A stretch of DNA of 64,000 nucleotides from Cristatella mucedo. Lineage: Eukaryota; Bryozoa; Phylactolaemata; Cristatellidae. The stretch covers positions 1 through 64,000 of the forward strand of contig WPIO01000234.1 in the NCBI GenBank assembly GCA_009760855.2, given 5' to 3'. The notes under the pieces are model-generated. The model saw only the letters and a list, made by a program, of their open reading frames with translations, made no database searches and was not told the DNA's origin. The position numbers were made by a program, and so were the translations under genes. Positions 12,045 to 21,927 of this stretch are shown here, piece by piece. Positions within the stretch are counted from its first letter, which is position 1, and each line of letters starts with the position of its first letter.

Positions 12045-12232
12045 GTTGTGACACAAGTCGAGAGTGAGTTCCAGGCTATGGAAGCATACGAACTAAATGC
12101 ACGGTCTCCAAAGGATTTGAGTTTTGTACGAGGTATAGGTAAACAGTTAGATTCCAAAAAGCGGGTGGTACGATGCTTGGCCTGGTGGGGGAGTAAGTCA
12201 GGTTGGTAGGCGGGAGCCAAAGAATGAGGATT
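12045..12232 (-). mobile_element. LINE-A C-terminal fragment
   Basis: It is antisense to the SLAPAYLSDLLPHQAKHRTTRF...FGDRAFSSYAPKAWNSLPTCV region. There is no tail. Confidence 0.8.
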
Positions 12233-12414
12233 GATAATTTCGAGTACTAGCGGATTTCTTTCTTTAAAAAAATCGTTTCATCTCACTATTGCAAATCCAG
12301 CAGGAAAGACTGTTTCTGTTAACGAATTAGCAATCGATTCGTGACTAGTTTTGGCTATACTGCCACCGACTGTAATAGTCTAGGGGAGTCGATCAAACAG
12401 CAAGCTGCCGCTAC

Positions 12415-12594
12415 TCGCCTCGTCACGTGCCTCGTCGCGTGCCTCGTCGCGTGCCTCGTCGCGTGCCTCGTCGCGTGCCTCGTCGCGTGCCTCGTCGCGT
12501 GCCTCGTCGCGTGTCTCCTCGCGTGCCTCGTCGCGTGCCTCGTCGCGTGCCTCGTCGCGTGCCTTTTCGCGCGCCTCGTCGCGTACCTCGTCGA
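12415..12594. repeat. 12-bp minisatellite, about 15 units
   Basis: The unit is GCCTCGTCGCGT with few variants. Because 12 is a multiple of 3, several frames stay open and give (ACLV)n, (RVPR)n or (HATR)n peptides. These ORFs follow from the repeat and are not evidence of a gene. Confidence 0.95.
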
Positions 12595-12960
12595 CTTCAC
12601 GACGCTCTCTGATAGAACCCGACTACGCTAGCAGCCTTCACTCTATCCCGCACGCTCGGGAGTCGGAACTCGGGCTAGGGAGGCACAGCGGCAGAGCGGC
12701 CGATAGTGGAAGCCTTGTGAAGCGGCAGGCAGCTATGGGTTAGGCAACTTCCGGCTGAAGCAGCTTTACGGCTGCAGACCTCAGCTGCATGCCTTAACGC
12801 AGCAGTCGTAGAGCACCGAGTTCACGGTTTACTAACCACCGAGTGCATATCCTGCTCGCGAACTACACGATGCTTCATGCTCACATATTTTAAAATGGGA
12901 CACATTCTTCAAATATCTTGCTATACATTTAGTAGAAGAACGCAAGCAATTTAATAGGTA
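12595..12960. other. Unassigned DNA
   Basis: No gene or repeat copy seen. Confidence 0.3.
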
Positions 12961-12961
12961 T

Positions 12962-13117
12962 AATAATAATAAATTTGTTATAGCACCCTCAGAGAACTCA
13001 GTTTATGTTGGGTCACTTTACATTTAATTAAGAAGAATGTACGTACGCTTAAGCTGATCATGAGAGAGATTGAGTTCTCTGAGGGCGCTCTATCAAGTGC
13101 ATTATTATTATTATTAT
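12962..13117. mobile_element. Paired LINE-A tail fragments in inverted orientation
   Basis: An antisense tail (12962-13025, TATAGCACCCTCAGAGAACTCA) is followed by a sense tail (13065-13117, AGAGATTGAGTTCTCTGAGGGCGC then ATTATT). This is a small version of the inverted tail pair at 6372-6690. Confidence 0.65.
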
Positions 13118-13287
13118 GCCATAGAGGCAGCTGGAAATTCGGAAAAATGTTTGGACAGCTGATTTTGGGATAGTTGAAACAGCGTCCAGTGAAAATCTTT
13201 CAGCAACAATCACTGTAGACAAAAAACTACATAACTTTTCTGGGAGCAACTACAGTTTCATTTCCGCATCATGGAGTAATAGAAATA

Positions 13288-13410
13288 ACGCACTTGAAAA
13301 AGCGCCCTCAGAGAACTCAAGCTCTTCCTAGGTGCTTTACGTTTTCTGCAAAGAAAACGCGATCGAATGGTTAGTAGTTGCATGCTCAATAAACAACAAG
13401 AACAGCACGC
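13288..13410 (-). mobile_element. LINE-A 3' tail fragment
   Basis: It has the antisense tail GCACTTGAAAAAGCGCCC, TTTCTGCAAAG and GCGATCGAATGG, then stops in the 3' UTR. Confidence 0.7.
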
Positions 13411-13445
13411 CCTTCATGGTCGTCGCTCTGGGTGGCTGGTGGCCG

Positions 13446-13642
13446 GATGATGAAGCCTTCTTGGCGGACCTCGAAATTGCGTGCAAAGAACGGGCGACAT
13501 TGCCAAGGCTTTCCTTTGCGACAGAAAGATCGCTTCTCGGACGCCTTTTAGCATCGGAAGCCACGTGGTCCCTGTTCCTGAACCGGGAGAGATGGGTAGC
13601 CCTCCATGGCCCCAGCAGAACAGGGCTCCTCCAGCTAAGGTA
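13446..13642 (-). repeat. Dispersed repeat D, copy 1
   Basis: On the minus strand it starts ACCTTAGCTGGAGGAGCCCT and runs about 190 bp to GAGGTCCGCCAAGAAGGC. A diverged copy lies at 58278-58462 on the plus strand, sharing GGAGCCCTGTTCTGC, ACAG.GACCAC, GGCTTCCGA, GGCGTCCGA and GAGGTCCGCCA.GAAGGC. It is not recognised as any known element. Confidence 0.65.
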
Positions 13643-13713
13643 CAGCAATTTATTAAATATCGAATGCATACAAAAGATATATATCCTATGTATATGCAAT
13701 CTAACTGTACGCC

Positions 13714-13876
13714 GCACTGGTTTGGGCCAGCAGTTAAGGTGCTCGCCCCGACCAAGGTCAAGGTGAATGCAGTTGATTGCCGAGGTATATGAGCTCGAGT
13801 CTAGTGGCGTACGCGAAGCGCCGAAATAGAGAAGCAGTTTTCTTAGGGTGCTATGAAAATGTAATATACAGCGACA
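13714..13876 (+). mobile_element. SINE-A copy, diverged
   Basis: The tRNA-like head (CCAGCAGTTAAGGTGCTCGCCC, degenerate A box; GAGCTCGAGTCTAG, degenerate B box) is followed by GCGCCGAAATAGAGAAGCAG and a decayed tail. Confidence 0.65.
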
Positions 13877-13906
13877 TTTTATGAAAGCAACGTGCTGCCA
13901 ATTACA

Positions 13907-14015
13907 TAATAATAATATTAATGATAATATATTAGTGTAGAACCCTCAGAGAACTTCATCTCCTTCTAGGCACTTTACGTTTGCTGCAAAAGAAGCAAGA
14001 ACAAGCGGTTAATGG
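13907..14015 (-). mobile_element. LINE-A 3' tail fragment
   Basis: (TAA)n, then TAGAACCCTCAGAGAACTTC, GGCACTTTACGTTTGCTGCAAA. It continues briefly into the 3' UTR. Confidence 0.65.
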
Positions 14016-14089
14016 TAGATGACCTTAACTTTTACTGTACCAATATCCAGGCACGTTTTGTCACCAAGTCTGACTAGATGGTGCAGGTT

Positions 14090-14130
14090 ATGCATCGTAC
14101 CACCCACTTTTCCGAATCGAATCGTTTACG
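14090..14130 (+). mobile_element. Very short LINE-A coding remnant
   Basis: CATCGTACCACCCACTTTTC.GAATCGAA matches the HRTTRFSESN coding segment of LINE-A. Confidence 0.45.
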
Positions 14131-14757
14131 ACTCATGAATGAAGTTCGAGTGAGCACCTTCTTCTCGAGTCCTGAGCTCCTGAGCTGTCAAGGTCGTCCT
14201 GAGGTCAAGGTCGTCCCGAGCGCCCAGGACTTCCGCACGTATTCAAACTGGCACCCGGCATCCCCCAAGCAAACGCCCCGAGTCACCTGCTCACAGCCGG
14301 TCATTTCTTCCGGTCTGGCTTCTTAGGTTTTGGTGCATTGATTCCGCTTCAGACTTCGTTCATGTTCGAGGAGTTCGTTCGGGGCGTCAGCTCGCCTTCC
14401 ATCTTGCTTCCATCTTACTTCCGCACAAGCCGCTCCGCACAGAGGTCAGATGAACGCGGCCGTCGCGAGTGAGGTAGGAAATGGCCATTTGGAATGCATC
14501 TCAAACTGAATTACAGCACGCAACAGCCGTTCTGCGTTTCGCTTGAACCCTTGTGGAGGATGTTCGCCGACGACAGGGAGTCACACGTTTGGCGTCGGTC
14601 CAGGTCTCGCCGGTCAAGGTCGTGTGGAACTCCTTTCCAAGCTATGAAGAAGTTGTGCCTTTGACGTTATCGTAGAGTTGTGCATGTATCTATGGACGGC
14701 ACATATAATTGTTGTCGTTCGTACCATGCATCCGTGAATTTTCCTCAGCGCTAGGCC
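14131..14757. other. Unassigned DNA
   Basis: No gene is recognised. A short local duplication of (T/G)CAAGGTCGTCC words occurs at 14185-14215. Confidence 0.3.
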
Positions 14758-14878
14758 ACAAAGCCAAGGCCATGGCCACGAAGTAGAGTCAAGAAGTCAA
14801 GGCCAAGGCCACGAAGCCAAGGCCACGAAGCCAAGGCGACGAAGCCAGGGCCACGAAGCCAAGGCGAAGGCCACGAAA
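14758..14878. repeat. Imperfect minisatellite, about 14-15 bp unit
   Basis: GGCCACGAAGCCAA and variants are repeated about eight times. Confidence 0.8.
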
Positions 14879-15444
14879 CTGAGCTTCGTGGCTCTGCTGA
14901 TCTTCTGTCGGTTTTGGACCTCCTCAGTTTTGGTGACGAATGGCCATTAAGGGATTCTGAATGCCAGGTGATCCTTAAATCAGCACACGAAATATTGCAT
15001 TCATAGTGATTTCTTCTAAGTGACCAGATTAGCAAGCGGCTTGCATGCAACGCATATAATGATGCCACTACTACTAATGCTAATAAAACATTTGCACACA
15101 AAACTAAAAGTCTTTCAATGCACTTTACCTACGCTGGAAATAAAAGTGACCCACGTCTGGCAGGTTTATATAGCCACTTTAATTATAGAAGTGCTGTGAG
15201 TCAGCCTCGACTGGACGACGGCGCGAGTAGCAAGTTGACTATATATTCATTCGATTCACTTACAAACTGACGCAGATTACTCACTTGCATATGGCCCCGC
15301 GTGTTCACCAGCGTCTCTTCAGATCCCATTTGCCCTATTTGCCACTTGTCGTATAGGTCACTTTAGACTAAACGTCACTGACGACCTTGACCTCGCAAAC
15401 ACCAAAAAAAGCTAAAAACGCACCCGTATCTTACAGCAGTAACT
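14879..15444. other. Unassigned DNA
   Basis: No gene or repeat copy is seen. Confidence 0.3.
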
Positions 15445-15575
15445 CGGCTCTTGTGAATCGTCCGTTGTTGGTTAAAGCGTTCTGACACTGTACATTTCAT
15501 CACTAACCATATTGACATGGTTTCTTTACAGCAAACGTAAAGTGCCTGGGAAGTTTATTTTATCTCTGATTTTGC
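15445..15575 (+). mobile_element. Diverged LINE-A 3' UTR fragment
   Basis: GTGAATCGTCC, CTGACACTGTACAT, CACTAACCATATT and CTTTACAGCAAACGTAAAGTGCCT follow the order of the LINE-A 3' UTR and tail. It is old and decayed. Confidence 0.5.
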
Positions 15576-17100
15576 AATATTTGAATCAATTTTGTCCTAG
15601 TAGATTATTAGTATTATTATCAATATCGTGTCTTATTAGAGCTAGCCGTCTATTACCCTTGCCATATCCTCCAATTGCCCTATACGTCACTGCCGCTACC
15701 ATTCCGGTCTATCCGCAGCTATACGGTCTTACCAGACTGCTTGGCCCATCCGCTTGGCCTATTCTCGAGAGGTCTCGCTGTTTACAGCTTACCCGCGGCT
15801 TAACATATAGCGGAGAAACGCAGACAGTGACTTCTGGCTTAATGAACATGGGCTACAGTAGCGTCGGTGGACACGACCGACGCACGCTCTAAAAAGCGCC
15901 GAGACTTGAGCATCTTGACGTGCTGCTGTCTGCTGGAAGGCCGACGTGGCTGCGACCGCGTCACAATGCTGACTCACACGCGCGACTACTGAACGTGGCC
16001 AGGACAGTCTAAAACGAGCAGACAGCCATTAGCGCAAAACACAGTGCGAGCAAATGCTACAGCGGAGGAGGACGCCGGCGGATGTGGCGGTGACAGCCCA
16101 GCAGGTCTGGTGCTCACTCTTCACCACGAGTCCTGCGATTGGGCGATCTCTTACTGCCAACTGCAAGTGATAAGGTGATAATGCTCCTCTGCTGCTAAAC
16201 AAGCGAGGCTGCTAAATCAGCTAGTACTATTATTGTTATTATTATTGTTATTGCTAGTATTGTTATTAATTATATATATATATACATATATATTGTTATT
16301 GTTGTTGTCATGATTATGGTTATTATTATTGTTATTATTAGGACAGGCTCAGGTGGCTGCCTCCTCTTGGCTTTTTTGAAGAGCTCGGGCAGCTTAAGTA
16401 GAATCCGTGACATTGTGCTCACTGTACGGATAAGACGAGATCTGTTGAGCTGCCAGGGGCGACGATGCTGCGAGAGAGGGTCTGGGGGCGCTTGGCAAAC
16501 CGCGTGGACCCTCACACTGGACGCAGTGGGCACGGATCAGTTTAAGAAATGGCTACCGCGAAAAGATCCTGATCTGTACAGTGAACGCAGCAAAGCGTCC
16601 CTCCAGGCTCAAAGGTTGGGTCCAAGGTTGATGGGCTTCAAAGCAAAGGTAGCAGCTGCGAGCTTCGCGTGCCATAGCAACCGATACATCTTCTTGTCTG
16701 GGCCGCTCGAGGCTCTATGTCTGGGCGCCATTTTACGTATAGCTCTGTGCTCAAAGATTGAGCGATCAAAGGAGCGAGCGATCGTCCCGCGTGTAGCTGT
16801 AGCTGACCTTGCAGCACTGTCGTTGCCTAGCTCGTTGCAAATGACTTTGCATTGGCCTCAAGATTTACTGTTTCATGGCAGTAAAAAGCGAAAGTAGTCT
16901 CAACTGTCCGACTTATTCGTGGTGTCGAGTGAAATTTTTAGAGAGAAACCAAAAGAGCTACAGGAAACATTCGCAAACAGCTACACGAAACACCAAAGAT
17001 CTACAGGAAACCCTAAGCAACGAAAGAGAATCAGCGCAATAACAAGAGTAAGACTAAAACCAAGGGAGAAAAGTAAAGGTCAGCTGATCAAGCAGTCGAA
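15576..17100. other. Unassigned DNA with an ATT/TATA-rich patch
   Basis: A simple-sequence patch of (ATT)n and (TA)n lies at 16225-16345. A 195-codon ORF (16310-16897, plus) starts inside that patch and shows no domain, so I do not call it a gene. Confidence 0.35.
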
Positions 17101-17102
17101 TT

Positions 17103-17252
17103 GTATTGATTGGCAGAAGAGCCTTAACGGCTATCACTACTGCTTGTAGAGCCCATAACGGATTGTCAGCTGCAGGAGTCGAACCTGCACCCTGGGCGAG
17201 TGTAGTTCGAGCACCTTATCGAGGCGCTAAGACTCTGCAGACGGCTCTAAAG
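17103..17252 (-). mobile_element. tRNA-headed SINE with SINE-B 3' body (variant head)
   Basis: On the minus strand the head has an A-box-like TTAGCGCCTCGATAAGG and a clear B box, GGTTCGACTCC, with a 5-bp T stem (GCAGG/CCTGC). The body that follows (GTGATAGCCGTTAAGGCTCTTCTG) matches SINE-B (GCGATAGCCGTGTAGGCTCTTCTG). The head differs from the SINE-B head, so this is either a subfamily or a head swap. The B box and T arm could suggest a true tRNA, but I cannot pair an acceptor stem. Confidence 0.65.
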
Positions 17253-17482
17253 TGAAGCACTCCAAGGGTTTCTCGCTGTGTGAAGCAAGCTTCAATGCTG
17301 CCTCTCAGCTCAGAATTCACAAGGAATGCACAAGTGCACCGTGTCACCATGCGTCACCAGAACGCGAAGAAGGCACAAGTGGCTCTCCTTGCAAACTCCA
17401 AAGTCTATGAGATCTTTAATTTCTCAAGCAAGAAAACTCTACGAACACACATCCATACTTATATACGTAGACATATATTTGT

Positions 17483-17580
17483 ACACAAACACACACACAC
17501 ACACACGCACAAATATTCATATACATACATATGTATCTATATACACTGTATATATATATACATCTATGTACATATATTGA
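17483..17580. repeat. (AC)n/(TA)n microsatellite patch
   Basis: An ACACAC run followed by ATACATATATATACAC variants. Confidence 0.85.
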
Positions 17581-17689
17581 CTCGTAGCCTGATTCGGCTG
17601 TGCCCAGCGTGTGCGAATTCTTGCTGAAACGGAGGCGTGCTAGATCGGTCAGATTTGACCACGTGTCTCCTTTGCTAAAATAGCTAAGA

Positions 17690-18895
17690 TGGATGCCGGT
17701 TGAGCAACGGATACAGAGCAAAGTTCTCACGCTGACCCACCAGGCCCACCACGGCTTGGCTCCTTCGTACCTAGCTGAACTGCTGCATCAGTTTCAGCCT
17801 CTTCACACCACCAGGTCCTGTGTGGACAATAAATTAGCTGTTCCATTCCTCCGCTTAAAGACCATTGACGCGACAGAAGCTTTAGCTCTGCAGGTCCTTG
17901 ACTGCAGAACTCGCTTCCACGATTCTTACGCAATGACAACTACTCTCCTGCTGCCGACTATGGCTCATCCTTTTCAGCGGTCCTGAGCTGCTACTTCCAT
18001 GCTACCCACTACCTCAACTGCTCTCCTGACTGCTATGCTTTCCACTTTCTCTTTATTGCGTGAAATTAAGTCTGTTTGTATCTCCGTCAGTAACTCCACA
18101 AAGTCATAAAGACCATGTGGGTGTTACGCAGGAGAGTTTTGTATAGCTCACTCACAGCCTAAGCAGCTTTCGGTACGCATTCGGTAGCCAACAGACTTCG
18201 TCTCACGCAACAAAGAGAAAGTGGGAAACATAGCAGAGTTAGGAGAGCAGTTGAGGTAGTGAGTAGCATAGAAGTTGCAGTTCAGGACCGCTGAAAAAGA
18301 TGTGCCATAGTCGGCAGTTGGAGAGCAGATGTCGTTGCGCAAGAATTGTGGAAGCGAGTTCCACAGTCTAGGACCTACAGAGCTAAAGCTTCTGTCGCCA
18401 ACTGTCTTTAAGCGGAGGAATGGGACAGCTGATTTATTGTCCACACAGGACCTGAGGGCGCGAACAGGCTGAAACTGATGCAGCAGTTCAGCTAGGTACG
18501 AAGGAGCCAAGCCGTGGCGGGCCTTGTGGGTCAGCGTTAGAACTTTGCTCTGTATCCTTTGCTCAACCGGCAACCATCCTAGCTCTTTCAGCAAAGGTGA
18601 CACGTGCTCAAACCACTGGGACTTGAAGATCAGCCTTGCAGCCATATTTATAGTCAGCTGTAGTGGCATAATAGCTTTCTTTGGTAGCCCAGCCAAAAGG
18701 GAATTACAATAATCAAGCCGAGACAGAACTACAGAGCTAGTTAAATTTTTTACAAGCCACTGTGGGAGACAGCTTCTAATGGCTTTCGGATGCGTACCGA
18801 AAGCAGCTGACGGTGTGTGTGGGCTATACATAGCTCCTACGTAACACCCACATAATCTTTGTGGCTTTGTGGAGTTACAAGCGGAGATAAAAAAC
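17690..18895 (+). mobile_element. LINE-B copy (L2-like), split by a second LINE-B
   Basis: The sense left part (17690-18076) encodes LPVEQRIQSKVLTLTHQAHHGLAPSYLAELLHQF and the C-terminal LKT/TRFHDS segment up to AAGTCTGTT. It resumes at about 18780 with GGCTTTCGGATGCGTACCG and ends in the LINE-B 3' tail (CACCCACATAATCTTTGTGGCTTTGTGGAGTTACA, with small changes; GGAGATA) near 18895. An antisense LINE-B lies between the two parts. Confidence 0.8.
18079..18780 (-). mobile_element. LINE-B copy nested in LINE-B, antisense
   Basis: It begins with the antisense tail (GTATCTCCGTCAGTAACTCC) and runs through the C-terminal domain to VVLSRLDYCNSLLAGLPKKA, where it is 5'-truncated. An open frame runs through most of it (about 18148-18780): MAARLIFKSQWFEHVSPLL, LPVEQRIQSKVLTLTHKARH, FLRLKTVGDRSFSSVGPRLW. 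It is younger than its host copy. Confidence 0.85.
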
Positions 18896-19310
18896 AAAAC
18901 AAAGATTGTGAATGCCGAAATCTCATTCGTACTCCTGAATTCTAACTTACAGGAGCCACTTATGTCATAATCCATGGCTGGGTGATATAAAAGCCCTTAA
19001 GTCATGATGGGAGGGAAGTCTTTTCGGTTTCAAGCTGACGAGCTGGGCAGGAGTAGTCCCCGCCCTGGGTCTACGCCCTGGTAGGAGAATCTTGGCGTCG
19101 TGCCAGAGTTGCTTGCTCCATGACTAGAGCTGGACGTCCCTGACCCTCCGTGGTTGTTCAATTGATCTCTATGGGCTGTGGATATGGACTCGCTGTCTCT
19201 AGTTATTGAAGCTCTTCCTTACTGCCGTGCTCTGCTAATGTCGCCTCATCTGCTCGCATTCGGCGTGCTGCTGCAACGACATGGCCGCGAGCCGTGAGTC
19301 CGTGACTCGG
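18896..19310. other. Unassigned DNA
   Basis: No gene or repeat copy seen. Confidence 0.3.
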
Positions 19311-19370
19311 GTGGGTTGTGGGGGGGGGGGTTGTGCGGGGGGGGGGGGGGTTGTGGGGGGGGGGGGGGGG
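19311..19370 (+). repeat. Poly-G tract with quadruplex potential
   Basis: Three runs of about 12-16 G are separated by TTGTGC and TTGTG, after a GGGTGGG lead-in. This far exceeds the G3+N1-7 rule for intrastrand quadruplexes. Confidence 0.9.
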
Positions 19371-20160
19371 ATGCGTCGTCTGAAGTTATCGGGCAAAGAC
19401 GAGCAAAAGCACCGGGAGCTTCCGGCTTAGCTTCCGACCGGAAGCAGTGTCAGTACGGGAGCCGCCAAAAAACCCGTTTCTACAGTGCGACAGGGTCCGT
19501 AGCCTCGTTGTCGCGTCATCAACTTCCGGCTGGTCGCTCTCCGTTATTTGGTCAGGCTGCCGGCCTCGCTCCCGCAGCTTCGTCCGTCGCTATAATTCTG
19601 CACAGCTCATTTGCGAAGACGCAATCAGCCGGCCGCAAGCCGCGGGGCGCTTAATCAGTCTTCCGATAAAACGCGCAAGTGCACGGCGCTCATGGCACCG
19701 ACAGGTGGCGCCCTGCAAACGCAAATGCGTCGCAGCGATGGCGCTTCGTACCGAGGGGCGTACTATACGGTACGAAGCGGCGGCGAGCTGAGTCGGCTCG
19801 AGAGAAATGGCGGCTGACCTTCATTATTCGCGGCTCCTGAATGGTAATGGCGGCTCGTGCGATTACCTCTAGCCGAAGCCGCGTGAAAGCCGACGCCTTG
19901 CGATAGGCTGTCTGATGTGAATCCCAAGTCAACCGGTTGGCATTTGAGCAGCTGCTTTGAGCTCTAAAAGTGCGGAGCCGCCGCCATTGTTGAGCGTCAT
20001 GGCCGCCGCCGTCGAGCCTGTTGCTATCAGATAGACTAGCGAACGCTGTTGGTCTGTGGCTACCACGTCCGGACAGAACTGAGGCCGCGCTGATACAGCG
20101 CTCCTGGTGGTACGAGACTCAGCCACCGCGTGACGAAAAAAACTCTTATTTGATTGAACA
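19371..20160. other. GC-richer unassigned DNA
   Basis: The stretch is CpG-enriched, with short overlapping ORFs on both strands and no domain. It could be promoter-like, but no transcript is recognisable. Confidence 0.3.
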
Positions 20161-20311
20161 GCCTCCTTTTGCGTAGCGACAGACGAGCCTTTATGGCTAT
20201 CACCACTGCTTACAGTGGCGATACAGCATGGCCCACCGCAGGAATCAAACCCACGACCTCGGGACCGAGGTCGTGAAAGCAACCACCTTACATAGTGAGC
20301 CATCACGGCTT
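20161..20311 (-). mobile_element. SINE-B copy
   Basis: The antisense copy shows GCCTCCTTTTGCGTAGCGACAG, AGCCTTTATGGCTATCACCACTGC, GGAATCAAACCC (B box) and CACCTTACATAGTGAGCCATCACGGCT. Confidence 0.85.
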
Positions 20312-21034
20312 CCGATGAATATTTTATATTGGTAAAATTATATATTATATATAAATATAAATATATAACAATATAATGTAAGTAATATACATTGTATTAT
20401 TTTTTATTATTTTATTATTGCAGATTGTATTAGTAATTTGATTTGATTTTTGATATTTATTGATAGTATGCATACAAGTATATGGTAGCAAAGCTAGGGA
20501 CGCCCTGTAGGTGCTGCACCGGTGCGCTCAGGTGCGTAGTCACGTGCACGCAAGTGCTCAGTCACGTGCACGCTAGTGCGCTGCGCGTAGCAAAACGTGG
20601 CAGCGACGAAGATCTCTCTATCGAATCAAGTCAACGCCCCCATTACGTACGCTAGTCCACTATCCAGCGACGCAAGGATAGCAGGCGTTTTTCAGAGACG
20701 GCCGTGATGTACACCATTGGCTCCGTGGTCGAGAGCTCCAACCAACTCGAATACCCTTTTCCGGAGGCACAACAGGCCACCTATCGTACGGCGTCAGGTT
20801 TTAGAGTGGCTTCGGCTATAGATTAACGCATGCATTCAGTTCCTAGCCATTAATTCAGGAATCATAAATACATACTGAATATCAATCTTGACCTAGCTGA
20901 TGTAGCTCACAGTCATTTCGGCGGGTTCGCGAGGTGAGGTGAGTCGTGCCGATACCTGCGGATACCTGACGGTTTAATGTTTAGGCAACACATTCGCTTT
21001 TTCATTGATAGCACGAGCAGCTCACTGGACAGCC
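20312..21034. other. Unassigned DNA with an AT patch and E-box pair
   Basis: AT-rich simple sequence lies at 20325-20460. At 20538-20582 a 22-bp unit containing GTCACGTGCACGC occurs twice, giving two CACGTG palindromes. No gene is seen. Confidence 0.4.
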
Positions 21035-21118
21035 CGTGGACTCGCTTCGCTGAGTCGTTGTAGTTCCATCACCGAAGACGATGCTGCGCCATCTTGCCTC
21101 TAGACGGAAGTGCTTCAC
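21035..21118 (-). repeat. Dispersed repeat E, copy 1
   Basis: On the minus strand it reads GCAAGATGGCGCAGCATC ... CTCAGCGAAGCGAGTCCACG. A diverged copy in the other orientation lies at 31003-31120. Confidence 0.55.
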
Positions 21119-21121
21119 GTT

Positions 21122-21239
21122 GCAATAATAATTATATAATATTAATAAAATAAAATTAATAATTAAAATTATTAAAAAAATTATTAAAATTAAGAAAATC
21201 TAATATAATATATATGTAATATTATATGTAATATTATAT

Positions 21240-21273
<34 letters not shown>

Positions 21274-21290
21274 TAAAATAATAAATTTGC
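21122..21290. repeat. AT-rich simple sequence
   Basis: AATAAT/ATATT variants end in (ATA)n, probably the tail arrays of LINE-A fragments. Confidence 0.8.
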
Positions 21291-21350
21291 ACTTTCAGAG
21301 AACTTAATCGCTGTCTAGGCACTTTAGATATGCTACAGAGGATGCGTTAA
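21290..21350 (-). mobile_element. LINE-A 3' tail fragment
   Basis: TTTGCACTTTCAGAGAACTTAATC and GGCACTTTAGATATGC match the antisense tail. Confidence 0.6.
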
Positions 21351-21353
21351 CGA

Positions 21354-21927
21354 ATAATAATAATAATAATGCACTTGATAAAGCGCCCTCGGAGAACTCA
21401 ATCTTTTTCTAGGCACTTTAAATTTGCTGCAAAGTGAAACGCGATTGAATCGTGAGTAATATCATGCTTGACAAACAACATGAATAACATGGTTAGGGGT
21501 GACATGCACAGGGTCAGCATGCAAATGTGGTTAGTGGCAGCATGCACAGTGTCAGCACGCATAAGCACATCAAGAACGAATCACAGGGACCCACTAAATG
21601 CTGTCCTAAATAGGTGTGTTTTTAAGTTCTTTTAAATGTGGTCAGGTCAGGGGATGTTTTGACGCAGGTCGGGAGGGAGTTCCAGGCTTTGGGAGCATAC
21701 GAACTAAATGCACGGTCTCCAAAAGATTTGAGGTTTATACGAGGTATTTGTAGACTGTTGGATTCCGAAAAGCGGGTGGTACGATGCTTGGCCTGATGGA
21801 GGAGTATATCTGAGAGATAGGCTGGAGCCAAAGAATGAAGTGATGTAAAAGTGAGCGAAAAAGCCTTGAAGTCGATCTGCTGCTTGACTGGTAGACAGTG
21901 CAGGTCTGCGAGAAGTGGTGCGATGTG
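21354..21927 (-). mobile_element. LINE-A copy, 3' end and C-terminal domain
   Basis: (TAA)n, the full antisense tail, the 3' UTR, and coding for HWLPVKQ-like through SPDLTTFKRT. It is 5'-truncated at about the HITPLLADLH segment, where another LINE-A copy abuts. Confidence 0.85.

Noticed and set aside
12415-12594. CRISPR-like or coding repeat
   Set aside because: Tandem units without spacers, in a eukaryotic context; a simple minisatellite.
16310-16897. 195-codon ORF
   Set aside because: It begins inside an ATT/TATA microsatellite and shows no domain or splice signals.
17160-17252. A true tRNA gene
   Set aside because: The B box and T stem are good, but no acceptor stem can be paired, and the downstream body is shared with SINE-B.
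19929-20306. 125-codon minus-strand ORF
   Set aside because: Its start lies in a SINE-B copy and the rest has no recognisable motif.
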